DNA from: Candidatus Hydrogenedentota bacterium
GTDB lineage: Bacteria; Hydrogenedentota; Hydrogenedentia; Hydrogenedentales; SLHB01
Direction of reading: 5' to 3'
Length of the DNA: 13,335 nt
Assembly: GCA_013349485.1 (NCBI GenBank)
Contig: DUZM01000063.1
Location: forward strand, 1-13,335
Shown here piece after piece: positions 5,772 to 11,596 of this stretch (its first letter is position 1; each line of letters starts with the position of its first letter). The position numbers and the translations under genes were made by a program. The notes beneath the pieces were generated by a model that was not told where the DNA came from, did not search any database, and saw nothing but the letters and a program-made list of their open reading frames with translations.

Positions 5772-6998
5772 CTACTCGGCCCCGGGCACAATCGTATCCA
5801 TTGCCTCGACCACAACAATGCCGCTGGGCGTGACGCGAAACCGCTTGGCGTCCTCGTGCAGGTCGTAGCCAATCACCGCGCCTTCCGGCACATTGACGTC
5901 TTTCTCGATGATTGTTCTGCGGATGCGCGCGTGTCTGCCGATGTTTGCGCGATCCATCAGTATGGACTCCTCGACATGTGAGTAGCTGTTCACGCGGACC
6001 TCCGGTGAAAGAACCGATCGCTTCACCATGCCGCCGCTTACAATGCAGCCGGGACTTACGATCGAGTCGATCGCCACGCCGAACCGCTTACCTTCCTGTG
6101 CGAAGACGAACTTTGCGGGCGGCGCCATCGGCGTGTTCGTCCGCAACGGCCAGTTCTTGTCGTAAAGGTTGAACAGCGGCTCCACCTCGACAAGGTCCAT
6201 GTTGGCTTCCCAGAACGAGTCCAGTGTGCCCACGTCCCGCCAATAGTTGGCCGCCTTCCTGTTCTCGTCCTGGAACACGTAGGCATAGACGCCGTGCGTC
6301 TTGATAAGCCCGGGCATGATGTCTCTGCCGAAGTCGTGCGAACTCGAGGTCCGCTCCGCATCATCTATGCAACAACGTTTCAGGACGGGCGTGTTAAACA
6401 CATAGATCCCCATCGATGCAAGAGCAAGATGAGGTTTTTCAGGAATAGGCTTGGGTTTTTCCGGCTTCTCTTGAAACCCCACTACACGTCCTGTCTTGTC
6501 GATCTCGAGAACGCCGAATCGCGACGCATCAGTCAAAGAGGTCTCGATGGCGGCGATGGTGAGATCTGCCTCGGCCTCGCGATGACGCTCGAGCATCTTC
6601 CCATAGTTCATCTTGTATATCTGGTCCCCCGAGAGAATAAGCACCTGTTTGGGGTCTTCGTGTTCGATCGAGTACAGGTTTTGATAAATGGCGTCCGCAG
6701 TGCCCAGGTACCAATTGCTGTTGACCCGTTGTTGGGGCGGGATAACGTCGATGAACTCGCCCAGTTCAGTGTGCATGATGTTCCAGGCCGAGCGGATATG
6801 ACGGCTTAGCGACAGGGACTTATACTGAACAAGCACCTGAATGCGACGAACGCCTGAGTTGATGCAGTTCGACAAGGTGAAATCGATAATGCGGTACATG
6901 CCGCCAAAGGGCACGGCGGGTTTAGCCCGGTTTCGGGTCAGGGGATGGAGCCGCTCGCCGGCCCCGCCGGCCAAGAGCACTGCCAACGCATCTTTCAT
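5772..6998 (-). CDS. glgC: Glucose-1-phosphate adenylyltransferase (ADP-glucose pyrophosphorylase)
   Basis: Makes ADP-glucose from ATP and glucose 1-phosphate, the committed step of bacterial glycogen synthesis. The 408-aa protein has the nucleotidyltransferase signature at the N-terminus (LLAGGAGERLHPLTRNRAKP, then FGGMYRIIDF), the catalytic Asp125 in SGDQIYKMNY, and Lys178 in GFQEKP matching the glucose-1-phosphate-binding lysine. Left-handed beta-helix repeats form the C-terminal third (SIVSPGCIVSGG and following). At the position of the E. coli activator-site lysine (K39) there is Asn23, so fructose-1,6-bisphosphate activation may differ; that is inference. The ATG shares one base with the stop of the upstream hydrolase (TGATG), so the genes are translationally coupled; a GAGGA site lies 9 nt upstream. 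No other glycogen genes (glgA, glgB, glgP) are in the window. Confidence 0.97.
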   Translation of the reverse strand: MKDALAVLLAGGAGERLHPLTRNRAKPAVPFGGMYRIIDFTLSNCINSGVRRIQVLVQYKSLSLSRHIRSAWNIMHTELGEFIDVIPPQQRVNSNWYLGTADAIYQNLYSIEHEDPKQVLILSGDQIYKMNYGKMLERHREAEADLTIAAIETSLTDASRFGVLEIDKTGRVVGFQEKPEKPKPIPEKPHLALASMGIYVFNTPVLKRCCIDDAERTSSSHDFGRDIMPGLIKTHGVYAYVFQDENRKAANYWRDVGTLDSFWEANMDLVEVEPLFNLYDKNWPLRTNTPMAPPAKFVFAQEGKRFGVAIDSIVSPGCIVSGGMVKRSVLSPEVRVNSYSHVEESILMDRANIGRHARIRRTIIEKDVNVPEGAVIGYDLHEDAKRFRVTPSGIVVVEAMDTIVPGAE

Positions 6999-7633
6999 CA
7001 GACCCTTTCCTCACTGCCCACAAACGCTCTGCACGGCGCCCCGTCCGCGCCGACTAGAGGCAAAGGAAGCGCGATAAACCGATACGTACCCGCGACGAGA
7101 GAACCAAGACGCAGCCCCTCGACAATGTACACGTTATTCCGCAGCAATCGATGGTGCGTGCCTTGTCCTTCCTGTTTGTACGGGGCCACCGAAAGGTAAT
7201 CGACGCCTACGAGCTTGACGCCGTCATCGACGAGACGCTGGGCCGCATCCGCGTCCAGCGCCACGTAGTCGTTGCGTATTTCGCCTTGCACCGGATAGTC
7301 GGAGTTCCGCGTCTTGAACAATACACGCGGCGGCAGCGGCGATTCACCCAGCAAATCCGCCGTAATCAAGTCCGCGTCCGGGAAATCCAAGAGCAGCGCC
7401 TCGCCGAAAAAAACGGCGGTGTCGATTTCGTGGAGCTTCTTGCCGTCCTCCTCGAAATGCCACGGCGCGTCCACATGCGTGCCGATATGCGTCCCCATCG
7501 ATATCGCCGAGGCGTTCGTGTTGTCGCCTTTCGCAATCCGCGATACCGGAGCAAGCGTGAACGCGGGATCCCCAGGCCACAGGGTCATCGAACCATCGAT
7601 CGGAATGCTGACGTCGATCCATTCAATCTTCAT
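6998..7633 (-). CDS. Cyclase family protein, kynurenine-formamidase-like metal hydrolase
   Basis: Member of the cyclase / arylformamidase family (PF04199), metal-dependent hydrolases acting on amides or lactones. The 211-aa protein carries the family signature GTHIGTHVDAPWHF, with His49, His53, Asp55 and His59 as likely metal or active-site residues. It also has the downstream pair His160/His161 and Glu172 (GTHHRLL...VYIVEG), which fit the remaining conserved ligands. The N-terminal DVSIPIDGSMTLWPGDP block is also typical. Kynurenine formamidase (KynB) is one family member, but no tryptophan-degradation genes are nearby, so the substrate is open. The gene starts inside the stop codon of the crp-like gene (ATGA overlap, 7630-7633), has a good Shine-Dalgarno AGGGAG (7640-7645), and ends overlapping the glgC start. 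It is therefore the middle gene of a coupled operon. Confidence 0.9.
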   Translation of the reverse strand: MKIEWIDVSIPIDGSMTLWPGDPAFTLAPVSRIAKGDNTNASAISMGTHIGTHVDAPWHFEEDGKKLHEIDTAVFFGEALLLDFPDADLITADLLGESPLPPRVLFKTRNSDYPVQGEIRNDYVALDADAAQRLVDDGVKLVGVDYLSVAPYKQEGQGTHHRLLRNNVYIVEGLRLGSLVAGTYRFIALPLPLVGADGAPCRAFVGSEERV

Positions 7634-8316
7634 CGTGAACTCCCTGCCGCATGCTCGAGCGCAACGGGATCGAGCACTCGGAGCCGCCGATTGGCCACTT
7701 CGACGATGCCCTCCTCACGAAGTCCGTGAAGAACGGCCGTGGTCGTTTCCCGTGTCGACCCAATCAGACTGGCGATCTCCTGATGCGTGATCCTCAGCGT
7801 GTCCTCGTTTCTCGGCGCCCGGCGATACAATCGCAGCAACCCCGCCGCTACCCGGTTGCGCACCGACTTGAACACGGTTTCCGCAAGCACATTCTCCACT
7901 TCCACAGCCCGACGACACAGGCATCGGGCAAGGGCCAAACTGATTTCGCCTTGGTCTCGAGCCACGCGACGAAAGTCATCGGCGCGCATCAGGCACAGAA
8001 TACTCGCCTCCATTGCTTCGGCGTAGGCGTTGCGCTTCCCCCGGCCCACGAGACACTCTTCCCCGAAGATGTCGCCCGGAAGCAAGTGCCTGAACGTGAG
8101 TTCACGGCCGTCGCCGTGCACGCGCGTGATTTTGACGCGCCCTTCCCGAACCCAATATACGTGATCGCACGAGTCGTCCGGAAAGTAGACAATCTGGCGC
8201 GGCTCATACTCGCGGTGGTACAAATAATCCTTGACGCCGCCAAGCGTGGCTTCACTCATGCCGCGGAAAAACGGCTCTTGACGCAACGAAAGCGACAGCC
8301 GAATCGACTTCTTCAT
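7630..8316 (-). CDS. Crp/Fnr-family transcriptional regulator
   Basis: Cytoplasmic DNA-binding regulator with an N-terminal cyclic-nucleotide-binding-type beta barrel and a C-terminal winged helix. Numbering from the upstream ATG at 8322, the effector pocket region reads LLPGDIFGEE...GKRNAYAEA. Glu88 and Arg97 correspond to cAMP-contacting E72 and R82 of E. coli Crp, while Asn98 replaces the serine. The recognition helix is STRETTTAVLHGL, and its RET matches the R180-E181-T of Crp, suggesting TGTGA-like half-sites. The four-cysteine cluster of Fnr is absent, so oxygen sensing by an iron-sulphur cluster is unlikely. Two ATG codons (8322, 8316) are possible; the AAGG at 8324-8327 is 1 nt from the first and 7 nt from the second, so 8316 is chosen. 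It heads the operon with the hydrolase and glgC and may control them. Confidence 0.93.
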   Translation of the reverse strand: MKKSIRLSLSLRQEPFFRGMSEATLGGVKDYLYHREYEPRQIVYFPDDSCDHVYWVREGRVKITRVHGDGRELTFRHLLPGDIFGEECLVGRGKRNAYAEAMEASILCLMRADDFRRVARDQGEISLALARCLCRRAVEVENVLAETVFKSVRNRVAAGLLRLYRRAPRNEDTLRITHQEIASLIGSTRETTTAVLHGLREEGIVEVANRRLRVLDPVALEHAAGSSR

Positions 8317-8451
8317 GGGCATGCCTTGTCACCCAAATATCCAAGGCAACGGCACAGCAGGCCCCATCGCATTCTGTACGATGAATGGATGACGCCTTTG
8401 GGTGCGCCAGAAATCCAAGAAATAACAGATTCCGCAACCGGTTACCCAGAA

Positions 8452-8480
8452 ACTATAGCATAACCGACCCCAAATGTCAT
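8452..8480 (-). promoter_or_regulatory. Predicted extended -10 promoter of the crp-hydrolase-glgC operon
   Basis: On the minus strand, ATGACA (8475-8480; 5 of 6 to TTGACA) is followed after 17 nt by TATAGT (8452-8457; 5 of 6 to TATAAT), with TG one base upstream of the -10 (TGC then TATAGT). Predicted transcription start is near 8445. The palindrome AACCGGTT at 8436-8443 lies just downstream of the start and could be an operator, but this is weak. Confidence 0.65.
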
Positions 8481-8536
8481 CAGCCCCGAAATTCCCGCGC
8501 GGGGACAAGCATTTCTATGCTATTTCCCCAATCACA

Positions 8537-8561
8537 GCGCCCGCATAGACGCCTCGGGCGC
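8537..8561 (-). terminator. Hairpin downstream of lepB2, weak terminator candidate
   Basis: GCGCCCG (8537-8543) pairs exactly with CGGGCGC (8555-8561) around an 11-nt loop. It lies about 80 nt after the lepB2 stop and before the crp-operon promoter. No U-tract follows on the minus strand, so it is only a candidate for the end of the lepA-lepB transcript. Confidence 0.3.
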
Positions 8562-8641
8562 GGCCCCATTGACCGCATGGCCCCAGAAGTCACGGCACGG
8601 GCAACACATGTCGCAGAAGGGGACGCGGATATGGACCCCAA

Positions 8642-9994
8642 TCATGGTCTGACACGCCGCAAGTTCCTCACTGGCCACCATACGGTCGACGCGGGGCCGA
8701 CAAGCGCAGAATAGGGCACCCACCCAAAGGTTTGGCTGTCCGGCACGTCCCCCGTGTCGTCCGCCAGAATGAAGTAGTGGTCCTCGGGGACATACGAGTA
8801 CTCCCTCCGTTTCGAGTGACCGAACCGCGCCGCCCCGTGCACTGTTGTGAAGGTGCGCGCCGCCAAAGACGGTTCAACAACGGGGGCCCCGTCAATGTGC
8901 AGTTTCCCGCCGTCCAAGTACACTTGCTCGCCGGGGACCCCTGCGATTCGACCCAGAAGTGGAAGCGACTCCATGTCTTCCGTTGCGGACGAGTAATACA
9001 ATACGATCTCGCCCCGCCGCGGCGCCCGGCCCCGGAACGCCCTGCGCCGCGTAAACGGAATCGGTAGCCCGAAAGCGCACCGGTTAATGTAGACGTGTTC
9101 GCCGTTGGCCAGCGCGTCGCCCACGCCTTCCGTCCGCACGCGCCACGAGCGCCCCAGGAACAGCCTCACAAACAGAAGCATCCCGAGCAACACTAATATC
9201 GAGCGCCACCACCACGTCCCCGAGAACCCAGTGAAATCGCGCCAACGGCTTGGCGGCCAGGCAATGCAAGAGACCCTCCCCAGCAGATGCTCATTGGGCA
9301 CCCAACCGAATACGCGGCCGTCGCGGCTGGCTCCGCTGTTGTCGCCAAGCAGCAAGTAGCAGTTATCAGGCACGACCGAATGCGCATCGTCTTCCAGTAT
9401 CGCGTATCGGCCAATATCCGTCGTGTAGCGGACTGCCGGCATGTCCGGGGGCAACGCGAGCGGATGGCCGTTAATGTATACCTTTCCGTTGGCGATGTGA
9501 ACGCGCTCGCCAGGCAGGCCGATGATGCGCTTCACGAGGGTCGTGTGCCGTGCATTCTTCTCGACGGACTTGAACACGACGATTTCGAAACGTTGGGGCT
9601 TCGTGCCGTACCACAGGCGTCGCTTCGAATACCACAGCGAAGCCTTCGTGAACCAAGGCCGGATGCCGTTGAAAGGAAACCGCACGCCGTAAACAAACTT
9701 GTTGACGAGTACGCGGTCCCCCCGCATGAACCTCGGATCGCCCAAAAAAGTCGGCTCCATAGACGACGACGGTATCTTGAACGGCTCGAACAACGGCCAG
9801 CGGATCAACAGGGCCAACGCGCCCGCGAAAAGTATCGCCTTGAGCCATTCGTAAGCATTCTGCCACGTCAACCCGCCGGTGAGAAAAACTAAGGGAGCGA
9901 GAAGCAACGCCCAGAGACTTACCTTTGCGGCCTTCTTCCCGACGTTTTGCCCTAGGGTTTGATCCGGACGCTTTCTTTGACTCTTTCTTGCCAT
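8642..9994 (-). CDS. lepB: Signal peptidase I with a C-terminal degenerate S26-like domain (copy 2)
   Basis: Membrane serine protease that would cleave signal peptides from exported proteins. The 450-aa protein has hydrophobic segments at about 25-44 and 51-66, then a complete S26A catalytic domain. Nucleophile Ser78 lies in IPSSSMEPT, general base Lys155 in LVKRIIGLPGE, and box E is GDNSGASRDGR, with Ser223, Asp225 and Arg227 matching E. coli S278, D280 and R282. A third membrane segment (about 262-280) leads to a second domain that repeats the fold: HVYINRCAFGLPIPF parallels RVLVNKFVYGVRFPF, and FGWVP recurs. In this second domain the Ser aligns with Gly290 and the Lys with Gly348 (LLGRIAGVPGE), and GDN becomes ADD, so it should be inactive. 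No clear Shine-Dalgarno precedes the ATG. The gene lies 156 bp after its paralogue, downstream of lepA. Confidence 0.93.
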   Translation of the reverse strand: MARKSQRKRPDQTLGQNVGKKAAKVSLWALLLAPLVFLTGGLTWQNAYEWLKAILFAGALALLIRWPLFEPFKIPSSSMEPTFLGDPRFMRGDRVLVNKFVYGVRFPFNGIRPWFTKASLWYSKRRLWYGTKPQRFEIVVFKSVEKNARHTTLVKRIIGLPGERVHIANGKVYINGHPLALPPDMPAVRYTTDIGRYAILEDDAHSVVPDNCYLLLGDNSGASRDGRVFGWVPNEHLLGRVSCIAWPPSRWRDFTGFSGTWWWRSILVLLGMLLFVRLFLGRSWRVRTEGVGDALANGEHVYINRCAFGLPIPFTRRRAFRGRAPRRGEIVLYYSSATEDMESLPLLGRIAGVPGEQVYLDGGKLHIDGAPVVEPSLAARTFTTVHGAARFGHSKRREYSYVPEDHYFILADDTGDVPDSQTFGWVPYSALVGPASTVWWPVRNLRRVRP

Positions 9995-10150
9995 AACGCA
10001 CTTCAGCCGTCAGTGTAGCGTTAAATACGCACTATGCACCACATGAGCCGGCGCGTCGCTTCCTGCATCATCGCTGTAGATGTCCGACTCGCCGAGCGAC
10101 GCGGCAATCGCTTCGCGCGAGCGCCGCAACGCCGCCGGTTGAGGAAGCTG
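9995..10150. other. Spacer between the two signal peptidase genes
   Basis: 156 bp with no gene. It is GC-rich near the lepB1 stop and AT-richer near lepB2. A TATTTA or CATAGT box on the minus strand (about 10020-10035) could serve as a -10 element, but I see no matching -35, so an independent lepB2 promoter is unproven. Confidence 0.4.
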
Positions 10151-11596
10151 CTAGCCGTCTGTTCTTGCCGGCCCGACACGGTGTATGCGGTTGATGGGCC
10201 ACCAGACGGCGCAAACCCGGCCCACCAGATTACGGCGGGCAACCCGGGCGGCCTCACATTCGCCGCCGGGCGACACCACGTACTCTCGGGGCGGCGATTG
10301 CAGGGCTCCGTGCTCACCCGCTGTGGGAAGCACATCGCCCGGCAGGCCAATCACCCGGCCGATCGCTGGCGCGCCCGCGCCAAGCCGGTACGCCACCACG
10401 TCGCCGCGGCAAGGCGCACGCCGGAGAATAGTGCCCCGCCGCGCAAACGGGACCCGCAGGCCGAACGCCAGCCTATTTATCAGCACACGGTCGCCTTTCC
10501 GCAACGAACCGCCCGCTGCCGCCCCGGAAACGCGCCATGATACCACAACCTGAGTGCGCAACGCCTCATACACCACAAGCAGCGCCGGGATGCCCCATAG
10601 CGCGAGTCTTCCCCACGCCGTCGTCGAGAAACCCGTTAAGTCGCGCCGCCGACCAAACGGCCAAAATATGCAGAACGCCCGGCCGAGGATATGGCCGTTC
10701 GGCACCCAGCCGTATAGCCGGCTGTCAACGCTGTGTGCGCTGTTGTCGCCCAGAAGAAGATAGCACCCTCGAGGCACTACGGAAAACACCGAACCCGGAT
10801 GAATGCCGTAGTTGAGGCGATACATCCAGGAGGTCTCCCTTGTCAACGCCCCGCGGGCCACGGCCCGGCTCACGGGGCTCAACTGGGCAATCAACGCATC
10901 GACCTCGGGTTCGGACAGGCTTCCCACCTCCCGGCCATCGAAGAGCGCGGCCAACCGATCCAACTCGGCGTACAGCGTTTGCACCGTGCGATTCTCGGAA
11001 TTAAGCGCCGGATGCGGCCTGTTCCGTTTCCCGAGTTCGAGCGTGCGGCGTTTCAGCTCCGCTTCGCTGGGTTCGAGTTGGGTCGTATAGCACAGCACGT
11101 CGCGCAATTGCGGCGGAGGTTCGACGAGCACCCCGTCGATATAGACCTTTTCATCGCGTATCTGCACGTGCTCGCCCGGCAAACCGACCACCCGCTTAAT
11201 GAGAACACGCCGCGGCGTGCGCTGGTCCGTAGAGCGGAAGACGACAACGTCCCAGCGCCTGGGCGCCGCTAGATGAAACAGACGCGTGTTCGTGAAAGGC
11301 AGCCGCGGACCGTACGCGAGTTTGTTGACCAGCACCCGGTCGCCGCGCAGGAACCGCGCGTCCCCGTGCAGCGTCGGCGCCATGGACTCGGTGGGAATAG
11401 TGAACGGCTGCACGACCAGCCACAGCAGGACGAGCAGAAAACAGATCACGCGGAGCCAGCCGAGGAGATTCTCTCGCGTCCATGGCCCGACCAATGTCCT
11501 AGCGGCACGAATCAGAACGAGCCGGACGCTGGTTGCCCCGCGCGCGATGGGTTTGCCGTCGGCCTTTTCGCCGCAAGATCTACCTGTCGCTTTCAT
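10151..11596 (-). CDS. lepB: Signal peptidase I with a degenerate second domain and a helical insertion (copy 1)
   Basis: Paralogue of the downstream gene, 481 aa. One hydrophobic segment (about 47-63) precedes the S26A catalytic domain with nucleophile Ser71 (TIPTESMAPTL), base Lys134 (LIKRVVGLPGE) and box E GDNSAHSVDSR (Ser289, Asp291, Arg293). Between the strands of this domain lies an insertion of about 85 residues (roughly 174-258, LEPSEAELKRR and on, helical and charged) that copy 2 lacks. A second membrane segment (about 329-346) is followed by a second S26-like domain, KGDRVLINRLAFGLRVPF. Here the Ser position is Ala360 and the Lys position is Gly413 (AIGRVIGLPGD), and no GDN box remains; it ends in WWPINRIHRVGP, like copy 2. 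The ATG lies 17 bp inside the end of lepA, so the two are co-transcribed; no Shine-Dalgarno is evident. Confidence 0.93.
   Translation of the reverse strand: MKATGRSCGEKADGKPIARGATSVRLVLIRAARTLVGPWTRENLLGWLRVICFLLVLLWLVVQPFTIPTESMAPTLHGDARFLRGDRVLVNKLAYGPRLPFTNTRLFHLAAPRRWDVVVFRSTDQRTPRRVLIKRVVGLPGEHVQIRDEKVYIDGVLVEPPPQLRDVLCYTTQLEPSEAELKRRTLELGKRNRPHPALNSENRTVQTLYAELDRLAALFDGREVGSLSEPEVDALIAQLSPVSRAVARGALTRETSWMYRLNYGIHPGSVFSVVPRGCYLLLGDNSAHSVDSRLYGWVPNGHILGRAFCIFWPFGRRRDLTGFSTTAWGRLALWGIPALLVVYEALRTQVVVSWRVSGAAAGGSLRKGDRVLINRLAFGLRVPFARRGTILRRAPCRGDVVAYRLGAGAPAIGRVIGLPGDVLPTAGEHGALQSPPREYVVSPGGECEAARVARRNLVGRVCAVWWPINRIHRVGPARTDG

Larger units (their letters stand above)
8323..8641. other. 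Intergenic region between lepB2 and the crp-like operon
   Basis: About 320 bp without a credible gene. From right to left on the minus strand it holds a GC-rich hairpin about 80 nt after the lepB2 stop (8537-8561), then the crp-operon promoter (8452-8480), then a leader of about 125 nt to the crp-like start. I found no clear TGTGA-N6-TCACA site for autoregulation. Short open frames crossing the lepB2 end are discussed under rejected items. Confidence 0.55.

Noticed and set aside
8632..8714. Plus-strand open frame beginning MDPNHGLTRRKFLTG with a good upstream AGAAGGGGA, resembling the start of a Tat signal peptide
   Set aside because: The frame stops after 27 codons, and the RRKFLTG stretch lies antisense to the conserved WWPVRNLRRVRP ending of lepB2, whose homologous ending is also present in lepB1. 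It is best explained as coincidence; a truncated Tat-substrate gene remains a remote possibility.
8532..8723. 63-codon cysteine-rich frame on the minus strand crossing the end of lepB2
   Set aside because: It overlaps the lepB2 C-terminus in another frame, has no convincing ribosome binding site and no recognisable domain.
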